Shown one piece after another: positions 35,123-44,780 of a stretch of DNA of 64,000 bases (positions within the stretch are counted from its first letter, which is position 1; each line of letters begins with the position of its first letter). The stretch comes from Flavivirga aquatica (GTDB taxonomy: Bacteria; Bacteroidota; Bacteroidia; Flavobacteriales; Flavobacteriaceae). The stretch lies in assembly GCF_001747085.1 (NCBI RefSeq), contig NZ_MDJD01000028.1, forward strand, positions 62,001 to 126,000. The letters are read 5' to 3'. The notes under the pieces were generated by a model. That model worked only from the letters and a program-made list of their open reading frames with translations. It did not search any database and was not told the origin of the DNA. Position numbers and translations under genes: made by a program.

Positions 35123-36097
35123 ATGAGTTTTTTTAAAAAAATATTTTCTTCAGAAAAAAAGGAAACATTAGATAAAGGATTAGAAAAAACTAAATCCAGT
35201 TTCTTTGGGAAATTAAGTAAAGCAGTAGCTGGAAAATCTAAAGTCGATGATGATGTTTTAGATAGTCTTGAAGAAATATTAGTGTCTAGTGATGTTGGAG
35301 TAAATACAACACTTAAAATTATTGATCGTATTGAAGCACGTGTTGCAAAAGATAAGTACTTAGGTACAGACGAACTAAATCAAATCCTTCGTGAAGAAAT
35401 AGCCAGTTTATTAAGTGAAACTAATACTGGAGAAGAAACAGAATACAGAATACCTGATTTACCTAAGCAAGTAGATGGAAATAAAACACCTTATGTTTTA
35501 ATGGTAGTTGGAGTAAATGGTGTTGGTAAAACGACTACAATAGGGAAATTAGCTTATCAGTTTAAGAAACAAGGTTTAAAAGTTGTACTTGGAGCAGCCG
35601 ATACTTTTAGAGCTGCAGCTATAGATCAACTTCAAGTTTGGGCAGATAGAGTAGATGTGCCTATGATTAGACAAGAAATGGGGAGTGACCCTGCATCGGT
35701 AGCTTTTGATGCTTTACAATCGGGAGCCAATCAAGATGCAGATGTTATTATCATAGATACGGCAGGACGTTTACATAATAAAGTAAACTTAATGAATGAG
35801 CTTACAAAAGTAAAACGAGTAATGCAAAAAGTAGTTGGAGATGCTCCTCATGATGTTTTACTAGTTTTAGATGGTTCCACAGGCCAAAATGCTTTCGAAC
35901 AAGCGAAGCAATTCACAGCAGCAACGGAAGTAACTTCTTTAGCGGTGACTAAGCTTGACGGAACAGCAAAAGGAGGCGTTGTCATAGGTATTTCAGATCA
36001 ATTTAAAATTCCTGTAAAGTATATTGGTGTAGGAGAGGGGATAGAAGATTTACAGGTGTTCAATAAATTTGAGTTTGTCGATTCATTCTTTAAATAA
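35123..36097 (+). CDS. ftsY: Signal recognition particle receptor FtsY
   Basis: A 324-residue SRP GTPase that docks ribosome-SRP complexes at the membrane. It has the four-helix N domain (to about 110), then the G domain with P-loop GVNGVGKTTTIGKLA, DTFRAAAIDQL, DTAGRLHNK and TKLDGTAKGG. The short charged N-terminus is usual for this phylum. It lies between the rpmB operon and rimO. Confidence 0.97.
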   Translation: MSFFKKIFSSEKKETLDKGLEKTKSSFFGKLSKAVAGKSKVDDDVLDSLEEILVSSDVGVNTTLKIIDRIEARVAKDKYLGTDELNQILREEIASLLSETNTGEETEYRIPDLPKQVDGNKTPYVLMVVGVNGVGKTTTIGKLAYQFKKQGLKVVLGAADTFRAAAIDQLQVWADRVDVPMIRQEMGSDPASVAFDALQSGANQDADVIIIDTAGRLHNKVNLMNELTKVKRVMQKVVGDAPHDVLLVLDGSTGQNAFEQAKQFTAATEVTSLAVTKLDGTAKGGVVIGISDQFKIPVKYIGVGEGIEDLQVFNKFEFVDSFFK

Positions 36098-36169
36098 AAT
36101 AAAGCATTAAGTAGTCTCTCTCTTTATAGAGACTAATCAATTTGCATATTAATTTTTTTTCATAAATCA

Positions 36170-36400
36170 TTGTCAAAATTTGATAAGGAAAAATTAAAGT
36201 TATTTGTATTTTGTTCTATCCTTATAATCACTAGTTTCTTGTTAGGAACAACATATATTTTTGGTCATTTTTCCAAAAGCGTCATACATATTATCAAGCA
36301 CATTAGTAATCAATTTTCATTGGACTTCAATTTGGATTCCAGTTTAAATCTGAAAATAGATTTCGTTTTCCAAGCGTTAGAATTTAAAGGAGAAAAATAA
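36170..36400 (+). CDS. Hypothetical small membrane protein (doubtful)
   Basis: A 76-residue frame starting only at TTG, with one hydrophobic helix (LFVFCSILIITSFLLGTTYI) and a soluble tail ending FKGEK. No domain is recognised and no promoter or terminator is evident. It lies between ftsY and rimO. It may be a real small membrane protein or chance. Confidence 0.3.
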   Translation: MSKFDKEKLKLFVFCSILIITSFLLGTTYIFGHFSKSVIHIIKHISNQFSLDFNLDSSLNLKIDFVFQALEFKGEK

Positions 36401-36610
36401 ATTTCACTTTTATCAGTTTACTTGATCATTAAAATTATCATTTGAACCACATTAAAAAAAAGAAGAAAAAGAATAAAATTATTTTTTTCATAAGGCAGGT
36501 TTTTATTTAAGATGGTTAACTATTTAAAAGGTTTAATTAAGGTTGTATCTTTGCGCTTTGAATTTAGTTTCATTAATTAATAAAAATTCCTATTTATAAG
36601 GAAAAATAGT

Positions 36611-37915
36611 ATGCGCACAAAAACTCTTAAAAAAAACAAAATCAACGTAGTCACGTTAGGATGTAGCAAAAATGTTTACGATAGCGAAGTTCTCATGGGA
36701 CAACTTAAAGCTAGTGGTAAGGATGTGGCACATGAAGAAGAAGGTAATATAGTTGTTATTAATACATGTGGATTTATTAATAATGCCAAAGAGGAAAGTG
36801 TGAATACAATTCTGGAATATGTTCAGAAAAAAGAAGAAGGAGAAGTAGATAAGGTTTTTGTAACAGGATGTTTAAGTGAACGTTATAAACCAGACTTAGT
36901 TAAGGAAATACCTAATGTCGATGAGTATTTTGGAACAACAGAGTTACCAGGATTACTAAAAGCCTTAGGAGCAGACTATAGACATGAATTAATAGGTGAG
37001 CGTTTAACAACAACTCCAAAAAACTATGCTTATTTAAAAATAGCAGAAGGTTGTGATAGACCATGTTCGTTTTGTGCTATACCAATTATGAGAGGTAAAC
37101 ACAGAAGTACGCCTATAGAAGAAATTGTTATAGAAGCTGAAAAGCTAGCTGCTAAAGGCGTTAAAGAACTTATATTAATAGCTCAGGATTTAACTTATTA
37201 TGGGTTAGATTTATATAAAAAAAGAAATTTAGCAGAATTATTAGAAGCCCTTGTTAAAGTTGAAGGTATTGAGTGGATTCGTTTACATTATGCATTTCCA
37301 ACTGGATTTCCAATGGATGTGCTAGATATAATGAACAAAGAACCTAAGATTTGTAATTATTTAGATATTCCATTACAGCACATCTCAGATAGTATACTTA
37401 AAAGTATGCGACGTGGTACAACAAAGGAAAAAACGACAAAATTATTAAAAGAGTTTAGAGCGAAAGTTCCAAATATGACTATAAGAACAACACTTATAGT
37501 TGGATACCCAGGAGAAACTGAAGAAGATTTTCAAACGCTTAAGCAATGGGTACAAGAGATGCGTTTTGAGCGTTTAGGTTGCTTTACTTACAGTCATGAA
37601 GAAAACACGCATGCTTATAATTTAGAAGATGATATTCCTGAAGAAGTTAAAATACAACGAGCTAACGAAATTATGGAAATTCAATCTCAAATTTCTTGGG
37701 AATTGAATCAACAAAAAATAGGAGAAACCTTTAAGGTTATTATTGATAGAAAAGAGGGTAATTATTTTATTGGGCGTACAGAGTTCGATTCTCCAGATGT
37801 TGATAATGAAGTGCTTATTGATGCTACTAAAACCTATCTAAAAACAGGTGAATTCACTACGGTAAAAATTACTGAAGCTGAAGATTTTGATCTTTATGGA
37901 GAAGTAATAGATTAA
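36611..37915 (+). CDS. rimO: Ribosomal protein S12 methylthiotransferase RimO
   Basis: A radical-SAM enzyme that methylthiolates Asp of ribosomal protein S12. In the 434-residue sequence the N-terminal MTTase domain (VVTLGCSKNVYDSE, three cluster Cys) is followed by the radical-SAM CxxxCxxC in AEGCDRPCSFCAIP, and a C-terminal TRAM domain (from about 365). GKHRSTPIEEI is typical. A -7 box TATCTTTG lies at 36546-36553. Confidence 0.97.
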   Translation: MRTKTLKKNKINVVTLGCSKNVYDSEVLMGQLKASGKDVAHEEEGNIVVINTCGFINNAKEESVNTILEYVQKKEEGEVDKVFVTGCLSERYKPDLVKEIPNVDEYFGTTELPGLLKALGADYRHELIGERLTTTPKNYAYLKIAEGCDRPCSFCAIPIMRGKHRSTPIEEIVIEAEKLAAKGVKELILIAQDLTYYGLDLYKKRNLAELLEALVKVEGIEWIRLHYAFPTGFPMDVLDIMNKEPKICNYLDIPLQHISDSILKSMRRGTTKEKTTKLLKEFRAKVPNMTIRTTLIVGYPGETEEDFQTLKQWVQEMRFERLGCFTYSHEENTHAYNLEDDIPEEVKIQRANEIMEIQSQISWELNQQKIGETFKVIIDRKEGNYFIGRTEFDSPDVDNEVLIDATKTYLKTGEFTTVKITEAEDFDLYGEVID

Positions 37916-38339
37916 AACTATATCTACGATTTTAGAAACTAAGTTTTTTACTTGTATAAATAACAAATTAAGAGATATATTGTATGTAGAAGTTTAAATA
38001 AGCTTTCTAGTATCATTATTCCCTAGCACGAAGTACTCTATTTTCGGTTGATCTTTTGTTGATATACTTTTACAAGTATTAGAAATCTAATCATATATTA
38101 TTTTTTAATACTTGGATTAATTACTGATTTTACATTGTAATTGAGTAATTTAATCATAGAAGTAGAACAATAAAGTAGGTGTTTATCCCTGATTATATAA
38201 ACAGATAAAAGTTCGCTAAAGTATGATATATAGGTACTCTAGATTTGCACTGTTCGCTAAAAGTAAATGATTTTGCGAATGGGCGGTAGCAGAAAAGCCA
38301 TCAAGAGAGTACGCGATCACTTTTGTAAATAATTTTATT
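37916..38339. other. Intergenic region, no gene seen
   Basis: 424 bases of A+T-rich DNA. A TAGATTTG box near 38250 could be the -7 element for the 38340 gene. I see no hairpin with a T run and no coding remnant in six frames that I can recognise. Confidence 0.4.
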
Positions 38340-38810
38340 ATGAGTATTTTAAACGATGTTTTAGAAGTTAAAAAAAGCGAAATAGCAGGAGTTGAAACTG
38401 CTGAGGATAAAAAAGCTAGGCTAGAAGCAAATGCTGTATCAACAGATTCGATAGTAGATACAGTTGCTGGAAATGGTATTGCATTGCGTGATACAGTTAC
38501 GATGTCTGTAAACAACGACGGGTATATTGTATTAAATTGCAGTGCAACTATAGCAGGAGACGATGATTTTGTTGGAGTATATGCCAATCCTTCATTACCT
38601 CAAGGTGATAATCTTGGAGGTAGTCATGGTTGGGAATGGGTTATTCACACAAATAAATTCCCTTATACTACGAAAGTTCAGGCTCAGGTAGGTATTGTGG
38701 GAGTTTATTGGAGTAAAGATTATAGAACAAAAAATTATGTTCAAGTTTGTTATTCTGCATCTCTTCCCGATACATCGCCAGGAACTAGTGTAACTGGATC
38801 TTCTTATTAA
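38340..38810 (+). CDS. Orphan protein of unknown function
   Basis: 156 residues, no signal peptide. The N-terminal 45 are helical and charged (MSILNDVLEVKKSEIAGVE). The rest is beta-rich with many aromatic residues: DDFVGVYANPS, GWEWVIHTNKFPY, GVYWSKDYRTKNYVQVCYS. I recognise no family. It looks like a single beta-sandwich, and the D-F-V-G-V-Y start of the repeat-like part recalls lipid- or cargo-binding sandwiches, but this is weak. It is isolated in a gene-poor stretch with no operon partner. Confidence 0.6.
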   Translation: MSILNDVLEVKKSEIAGVETAEDKKARLEANAVSTDSIVDTVAGNGIALRDTVTMSVNNDGYIVLNCSATIAGDDDFVGVYANPSLPQGDNLGGSHGWEWVIHTNKFPYTTKVQAQVGIVGVYWSKDYRTKNYVQVCYSASLPDTSPGTSVTGSSY

Positions 38811-38830
38811 ATTATAGTATTTTATTTATT

Positions 38831-38867
38831 AATAGGTATAGTGCTAAATTTAAGTGTTATACCTATT
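38831..38867 (+). terminator. Weak terminator-like inverted repeat after the orphan gene
   Basis: AATAGGTATA and TATACCTATT pair perfectly over a 17-base loop, 20 bases after the stop. There is no strong T run, so it may not terminate efficiently. Confidence 0.4.
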
Positions 38868-39252
38868 GATTTACAAATTTATGTTTTGCTTTATTCCGAA
38901 AAAAATACTAGAACTTAATTGAATTATTAATAAGGGAGGTATCTAATAAACGTTTATTTGTTGAGAATAATGAGGTATGTGATTTTCTGATTTGAAAAAC
39001 AGATAGTTAATTAATTTGAAGTAATATGTTCATTATAGTAAGTATTTTAATGATGTATAAATTTAACTATTATTTTTTCTTGATGAGAAAATAATGAAAT
39101 AAGTTCTTCTCTAGATTTAAGCTGAAAATCTTCAAAACTAAACCTATGAGATATTATATATCTGTAGTATATCCCTTTGTTTATAAAGACGATAAATTTA
39201 TGTAATTATTTTTTAGATGAAAACGTAGTTGTTTTAAAATACATTTTATATA

Positions 39253-39407
39253 AAACTTATCTTGACTTTTTCTATTTTCTAAAAAATGTCCAAAATTTGT
39301 CCATATTTCAGTTATTTTTTCATGCGTAGCGATGCTATGATCTTTAAAAGCAGCTTTATCTGAACAAATTTTGACTCATTTTCGGTTAACAAAGTCAAGA
39401 TGAGTTT
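39253..39407. repeat. ~155 bp foldback repeat, copy B
   Basis: The left end AAACTTATCTTGACTTTTTC and right end AAAGTCAAGATGAGTTT are inverted with one or two mismatches. The interior (TGCGTAGCGATGCTATG, CTGAACAAATTTTGACTC) is close to copy A at 22958. It is in the same orientation as copy A. Confidence 0.85.
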
Positions 39408-39447
39408 ATAAAATAACAATATAAGTAACTTTGGATACTTTTTTAAA

Positions 39448-39491
39448 TAAAAGAAACTCCAACAGATAGAACTATTGGAGTTTCTTTTATT
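39448..39491 (-). terminator. Rho-independent terminator of the propeller protein gene
   Basis: AAAGAAACTCCAA / TTGGAGTTTCTTT hairpin, 29 bases past the stop on the minus strand. Confidence 0.75.
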
Positions 39492-39519
39492 TAAATAATA
39501 TGCAATAATAGTTTATATT

Positions 39520-40689
39520 TTATTTTAAAATAACTCTTTCAGTAGCAACGCCTTTATTCGTTTTTATTGATAAAAAATATAGACCACTTTTAAGGATTGA
39601 ATTTAAACTAACTTGTACTAAGTTGTTTGTTTTTTCGAATTTAGAATCTTCTATTTTTTGACCTAATTCATTATAAAGACTAATTTTTTCAATCTCAGTA
39701 TTTCCAACAGTAATATTTACTTTATGGTTATTACTTGGAACTGGAAATACATTAAAAGAAAGTTTTGAACTATCGCTTACAGATAAACTTGGATCAGGTA
39801 AGTCGAAAGGATGTTGGAAGCCAGTAACAGCAGGTAAGCTAACACTGTATAAGTCATTAGGAGTTGTAACATAAAGTGTATTTAAGCTAGCTCCTCCAAA
39901 AGTACAGTTAGTTGGGTTTTCTGTGAAATTAATAGTGTTTGTTAATGTTCCAGAAGTATTAAATACTTGTATAGATTTTTTGTTAGCCACATATAAGTTA
40001 CCATTTGTGTCTAAAGCCATTCCATCAGCTCTAGAATTAATATCTGTGTTATCTGTATCTGTTAATGTCGCAAAAACAACTTTGTTGCTAATTAATCCAG
40101 TGTTAAGATCTATGTCGAATTTATAAATATTGTAACTTCCAGAATCACTTACAAACAAACTTTTTCCATTGTTAGAAATTAGGATACCGTTAGGGAAGTC
40201 AATAGTATTATCTACTAATGTAGCTGTTCTAGTAGGCCCAGGGCTTATATAATAAATTTCTTTTGTTCGAATCCCATTAAATGTACCAGGACTTGTTATA
40301 TAAACACCTTCTTTTTTATCAATACACAAGTCATTAGGGTTGGTAAGACCAGTTGTAAAAGTTTCTAATATAGTTCCAGAAATATTTCTTCTAGTTATAT
40401 TTCCGTCTCTAAAGTCGCACACTATTAATTCTAGATCTTTATTAAACATTAGACCATTAGTCCTTGCAGGTGAAGTTATGTTAAAAGCAGTGGTAAATGT
40501 ATTATTAGTTACAGAGTATTTTTCAACAATTCTTCCAGAAATATCTGAAAAGTAAATATTGTCTGAGCGATCCCAAACAGGACCTTCTGCAAATCCAAAT
40601 TGTCCTGTACTTAATTTTACAGGTGTTTGGGCAAACAATTGTATAACACAATTTAATAGTAGGGCTAGGGATAGTAATTTTAATTTCAT
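39520..40689 (-). CDS. Secreted SMP-30/NHL-type beta-propeller protein with T9SS sorting domain
   Basis: 389 residues: signal peptide (cleavage near FAQ, about 21), a six-bladed propeller (about 25-300) of the SMP-30/gluconolactonase-like type (FAEGPVWDRSDNIYFSDI, NPNDLCIDKKEGVYIT, RADGMALDTNGNLYVANK), and a C-terminal type A sorting domain (SLYNELGQKI... SGLYFLSIKTNKG... ERVILK). It is therefore exported by type IX secretion and cell-surface attached or released. It may hydrolyse a sugar lactone or simply bind; no catalytic claim is secure. It is divergent from the GH16 gene. Confidence 0.88.
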   Translation of the reverse strand: MKLKLLSLALLLNCVIQLFAQTPVKLSTGQFGFAEGPVWDRSDNIYFSDISGRIVEKYSVTNNTFTTAFNITSPARTNGLMFNKDLELIVCDFRDGNITRRNISGTILETFTTGLTNPNDLCIDKKEGVYITSPGTFNGIRTKEIYYISPGPTRTATLVDNTIDFPNGILISNNGKSLFVSDSGSYNIYKFDIDLNTGLISNKVVFATLTDTDNTDINSRADGMALDTNGNLYVANKKSIQVFNTSGTLTNTINFTENPTNCTFGGASLNTLYVTTPNDLYSVSLPAVTGFQHPFDLPDPSLSVSDSSKLSFNVFPVPSNNHKVNITVGNTEIEKISLYNELGQKIEDSKFEKTNNLVQVSLNSILKSGLYFLSIKTNKGVATERVILK

Positions 40690-41026
40690 AGTTTTAAATT
40701 TTGCGGTAAAAATATGAATTCAAGGAAGTTGTTTATAAGACTATATTACCTTATAGATAGCTTTTTTTATCTTATTATAAAATTCTGTTATGGGTGATAG
40801 TTTCGAATTTTATTAAAAGTAAGTATTATTCATCTTCAAAATTGATTGACTGCATATACACATATAGAAGACCAATTTTTTCTTAAGTATTTAGTTGATA
40901 AAAATCATTAAACGGAAACAAAGTTTGTTCATAAAATATTTATTTGTAATTTGTGAGAATCATATTACCAGCGTGTTACGTTTTTTTTTATGTAATATGA
41001 AACTAAACTAATAATTAATTTAAGTT
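40690..41026. other. Divergent promoter region of the propeller and GH16 genes
   Basis: 337 bases with no gene. A TAnnTTTG-like series (TATTTATTTG near 40938) could drive the GH16 gene. No other motif is recognised. Confidence 0.35.
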
Positions 41027-43807
41027 ATGAAAAAATTTAAACACCAAATTTTTATGCAAGTATTTATGCTTAGCATAATTTTAGTAATGAGTAGCTACTC
41101 TACATTTGCTCAAAACCCATTTACAGATCCAAGCAATTCTGGAGGCTGGATTTTAAATCAAGACCTTAGTGATGAATTTGAAGAGGGAACTATTGACGAA
41201 ACAAAGTTTTTACTTCAAGGAAGAAATGGAGAATATAGGTCCAATTGGATTGGAAGAGCGCCTTCTCAGTTTTCACCAGATAATGCCCGACAAGAAAATG
41301 GAAGCCTTAAATTGCAAACTCGATGGGAACCAGACTTTGAGTTTTCAACAACACCACAAAGAGATGGAACTAAATATGAAAATATTACAGTTTCGGCGGT
41401 TGTTACCAGAAAACAATTTCTTTATGGTTACATGGAGATAAAATCTAAAAGTGCAAACATATCTATTCAAAGTTCGTTTTGGGCTACGGGCAAAGGTTGT
41501 GAATTAGATATTTTTGAGAATAATGGAAAACCTTCTTTACCTAATAAAGAGAAGTTAGAAACCGAGCTATGGAGTTCTATTCATGATTGGAGCCAAGGTG
41601 GTGGTCCTACCATTTGGACAGGGAAAAAACAAATGCCCTTTAGGTTTGCTGATGATTTTCACGTATATGGTTGCGAATGGGATCCTGAGTACATTAAAAT
41701 TTTTGTAGATGGTCAACTGATGAGACATGTTACAAAGGATGAAATGGGAGATAATTGGATTATGGACCAGCCTATATGGTTATGGCTTGATAATGAAACC
41801 TTCCCATGGCAAGGGAACCCATCTCAAGCAGATTTACCTGCAGATTATGAAGTACAGTATTTAAGAGTTTGGCAAAAAGAACTTTCAACACCTGGTCCAG
41901 TAACACGTGTTAAGGTTTCTAATCCTACTTTAAAAATGCAAAAGGGACAAAAAGGATTTTTAACCAAAGAAGTATTTCCTTTTAATGCAACAAATCAATC
42001 TGTTAGATGGACTTCAAGTAACACTAGTGTTGCTAAAGTTTCTGGAGGAGGTGTCGTTACAGCACTAAAAAAAGGTACAGCAACTATTACTGTTAAATCT
42101 ATTGACGGTAATAAAACAGATGCTTGTATAGTTACAATAACAGATCCTATAACAGATAATATTGTATCAGATTCAGGTTTTGAATCTGGAAATTTAAATG
42201 ATTGGGAAGATAGTAAAGGTAATGCTAGTGTTGTTTCTAATAATGCGCATTCTGGTAGCAAATCAGTTTATTTTGATGGTGCAGGTACAGCAGCTCAAAT
42301 TATAAGGGTTGATCCCAATACTGTATATACGTTATCTGCTTGGGCTAAAACAGGTGGTGCAGACCAGCAAATTTATATTGGAGCAAACGAACATGATGGT
42401 AAAAACGTAGCACTTAAATTTAACAATCCTTCGTACAATGAAAAAAGCGGATATTTTACAACTGGACCCAATAGTTACAGTTCTAGAGTTTATGCTTGGA
42501 ATGGAAATAAAAACTGGAAAATAAATGCCGATGATATTAAAGTATTTGGTAGCGTGTCTTCCACAAATGCTATACCTGTTTCTAATGTTACGTTATCTAG
42601 AAATACATTAACATTGAGACAAAGAGAGTCTGAAATGGTGATACCTAAAGTTTTACCATTTAATGCTACAGATAAATCATATACATGGACATCAAGTAAT
42701 ACTAGAGTATGTACTGTAACTCCTATAGGAGCAGTTCTGGGAAAACAGGTAGGAACTGCAATCATTACTATAAGAACAGCCGATGGTAATAAAACTGCAA
42801 GTTGTGTTGTTACCGTAAATCCATTGAATTCTACACAAGTAAGTGTTACGGGAGTAACAGTATCTCCAACATCAACATCAATTGCTGAAGGAGCGACTAC
42901 TATGTTAAATGTTAATGTATTACCCAGTAATGCTACAAATAAAACCGTTACTTGGAGCTCTAATAATACTTCGGTAGCTACTGTAAATTCAAGTGGAGTG
43001 GTTACTGCTCAAAGCCAAGGTGTGGCTGTTATAACAGTAAGGACTTCTGATGGTAATAAAACTGCTATTTTCAATATAACAGTTACGGAAGAAACTGCTA
43101 CAAGCGGAATACCTCTAGGAAGTACTATCTGGTTAAAATCATATGGAGATAAATATGTAGCCAGAGCTTCAGGAAATAATTTACAAGCCACAGAAAATAA
43201 TCTTAATTCTGGTGGACAATTTGAAGTTGTAGATGCAGGAAACGAGTTTGTTGCTTTAAAGAATATTGAAAATAATAAATATGTACAAGTAATTAATAAT
43301 AGTGGAAACTCTTTGCGTGCAGGATCTTCTGGTATTTTTAACAGACAACTATACACATGGACGAGTCAAGGGACAAATAAAGTGGCTCTTAAGGCTAAAA
43401 TAAATAACAAGTTTGTTTGGGTTGATAATAGTAAATCAACTAAGCCAGTTCAGGCTCATTCTAACTCAATAGGAGACTGGGAAACTTTTACGTGGGGAAT
43501 AGTTAATAGTGGACGCAGATCAACCGCTAAATCCAATGTTATTAAGGATACTTCTCAGATAGAAGAAGTACGTATCTATCCTAATCCATTTGAAAAAGGA
43601 AATCTTAATATTGAATTAGCTGAAGTTTCAGATGTGAGTGTCACTGTATTTGATATAACAGGAAAAGCAATATTTATAAAAAAGTATGTTGAGCAATCTA
43701 ATATAACAATTAATACAGAGCAAGTAAGGCTTACAAGTGGTGTATATTATATTAAGATTCAGAATGCTGTAAAAAAAGCTATAATGAAAAAATTGATTGT
43801 TCAATAA
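41027..43807 (+). CDS. Multidomain GH16 beta-glycanase with Ig-like modules and T9SS sorting domain
   Basis: 926 residues. After a signal peptide (to about 28) a GH16 domain (about 38-285) carries ELDIFE with nucleophile Glu159 and acid/base Glu164, the beta-bulge form of the site. WIGRAPSQFSPDN and LPADYEVQYLRVW resemble agarase/porphyranase-type GH16, so red-algal galactan is the likely substrate (inference). Then come a Big_2 Ig-like module (about 290-370), a CBM4/9-like module (SGFESGNLNDWED, 375-510), two more Big_2 modules (513-595, 604-685), a beta-trefoil/fascin-like module (about 690-825), and a T9SS domain (VRIYPNPFEKGNL). It is monocistronic with its own terminator. Confidence 0.92.
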   Translation: MKKFKHQIFMQVFMLSIILVMSSYSTFAQNPFTDPSNSGGWILNQDLSDEFEEGTIDETKFLLQGRNGEYRSNWIGRAPSQFSPDNARQENGSLKLQTRWEPDFEFSTTPQRDGTKYENITVSAVVTRKQFLYGYMEIKSKSANISIQSSFWATGKGCELDIFENNGKPSLPNKEKLETELWSSIHDWSQGGGPTIWTGKKQMPFRFADDFHVYGCEWDPEYIKIFVDGQLMRHVTKDEMGDNWIMDQPIWLWLDNETFPWQGNPSQADLPADYEVQYLRVWQKELSTPGPVTRVKVSNPTLKMQKGQKGFLTKEVFPFNATNQSVRWTSSNTSVAKVSGGGVVTALKKGTATITVKSIDGNKTDACIVTITDPITDNIVSDSGFESGNLNDWEDSKGNASVVSNNAHSGSKSVYFDGAGTAAQIIRVDPNTVYTLSAWAKTGGADQQIYIGANEHDGKNVALKFNNPSYNEKSGYFTTGPNSYSSRVYAWNGNKNWKINADDIKVFGSVSSTNAIPVSNVTLSRNTLTLRQRESEMVIPKVLPFNATDKSYTWTSSNTRVCTVTPIGAVLGKQVGTAIITIRTADGNKTASCVVTVNPLNSTQVSVTGVTVSPTSTSIAEGATTMLNVNVLPSNATNKTVTWSSNNTSVATVNSSGVVTAQSQGVAVITVRTSDGNKTAIFNITVTEETATSGIPLGSTIWLKSYGDKYVARASGNNLQATENNLNSGGQFEVVDAGNEFVALKNIENNKYVQVINNSGNSLRAGSSGIFNRQLYTWTSQGTNKVALKAKINNKFVWVDNSKSTKPVQAHSNSIGDWETFTWGIVNSGRRSTAKSNVIKDTSQIEEVRIYPNPFEKGNLNIELAEVSDVSVTVFDITGKAIFIKKYVEQSNITINTEQVRLTSGVYYIKIQNAVKKAIMKKLIVQ

Positions 43808-43836
43808 TTGAACAGTATTAAATAAATATATAAAAG

Positions 43837-43870
43837 AGAGGCAGTTGCAAGTTGACTGCCTCTTAGTTTT
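43837..43870 (+). terminator. Rho-independent terminator of the GH16 gene
   Basis: AGAGGCAGT / ACTGCCTCT hairpin with a 9-base loop, followed by TAGTTTT. Confidence 0.75.
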
Positions 43871-43935
43871 ATATCTTAATCATTGTAAAACATTCTCTAT
43901 ATCAGCAGTATAATTAATTGAATTAAGTACTAATC

Positions 43936-44778
43936 TTAATTTAATATTTCCTTTTCGGGATATTCAACGTTATATTTACTACTTGCTCGACTACCAAAAA
44001 ATATAGGAACATCTTTTGCTGGTGTTGTGTCAAAATCATTTATAATTGTCGTTCCCAAAGTAACAAGCCTATTTAAATTTGAAAGATTTTTAACAAACTT
44101 AATTGAGGCCAACTTTTTGCAATCTATTATTTCTAAATCCTCAAGTTTTTCTATTTCTCCCAAAGGACTAAAATCGCTTAATTTATATAAACTATCAAAA
44201 TTTATTTTTTTTATATTGTTTAAACTAGAGATGTGGGAGATATTGTCAAGACTCCTTAAATCTGTAAGTTTTAAAATTTCTAGATTATTAAAACTTTCAA
44301 TGCCTTTTAAACTTTTTAAACTTCCTCCAAGCATTGATAATTCAAGAATGTTTTCAAAACATTTCAAAGTGGTTAAATCTTTTTCTTTATAACGGGTTAG
44401 ATTAAGGTCTTTTACTTTTGTTTGATGAGATAGGTTTTTGATTTTTTTAGGATACCAAGAAATAGAAAGAGTCTCCAACATATTAACTTTTCCCATATCT
44501 ATAATTGTATCGACATCTGTATAAAACCCAATAGAGAGAATTTTAAGTTTTGATAAAGAATAAACAAAATCATTTGATGCTAAACCACTATTACTTAAAG
44601 ACAATTGCTCTATTTTATTAAAAATAGAAGCAAAATCTTTTAAGAACTCTTCATTATTAAATTTCCCTTCTAAATTCAAGAAGTGTTTTTTAGGGTTATA
44701 AATTTTAAATGCTTCTTTTAAATTGGTTGTAGGTTCGATCACCATTCTAATAATGGTTGGTAATTTTATTAATCTCAT
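43936..44778 (-). CDS. Leucine-rich-repeat protein, probable immunity protein
   Basis: 280 residues, no signal peptide, cytoplasmic. From about residue 50 a run of roughly nine irregular LRR units of about 20-22 residues is visible (KLKILSIGF, MLETLSISW, KVKDLNLTR, NILELSMLG, NLEILKLTD, NIKKINFDS, KLEDLEIID, NLNRLVTLG). It is the last gene of a tight operon, starting 2 bases after the toxin stop. In polymorphic toxin systems the gene after the toxin normally encodes the cognate immunity protein. LRR proteins can serve as toxin inhibitors by binding a surface, so neutralisation of the GIY-YIG nuclease is the best inference. Confidence 0.75.
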   Translation of the reverse strand: MRLIKLPTIIRMVIEPTTNLKEAFKIYNPKKHFLNLEGKFNNEEFLKDFASIFNKIEQLSLSNSGLASNDFVYSLSKLKILSIGFYTDVDTIIDMGKVNMLETLSISWYPKKIKNLSHQTKVKDLNLTRYKEKDLTTLKCFENILELSMLGGSLKSLKGIESFNNLEILKLTDLRSLDNISHISSLNNIKKINFDSLYKLSDFSPLGEIEKLEDLEIIDCKKLASIKFVKNLSNLNRLVTLGTTIINDFDTTPAKDVPIFFGSRASSKYNVEYPEKEILN

Positions 44779-44780
44779 AA

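Larger units (their letters stand above)
38868..39519. other. Gene-poor region containing a foldback repeat
   Basis: About 650 bases without a gene. They hold the foldback repeat copy at 39253-39407 and the terminator of the next minus-strand gene at 39448-39491. The part from 38868 to 39252 shows nothing recognisable. Confidence 0.5.

Noticed and set aside
43009-43356. Antisense frame of 115 codons inside the GH16 gene
   Set aside because: It lies opposite conserved modules of a clear coding gene and has no recognisable product.
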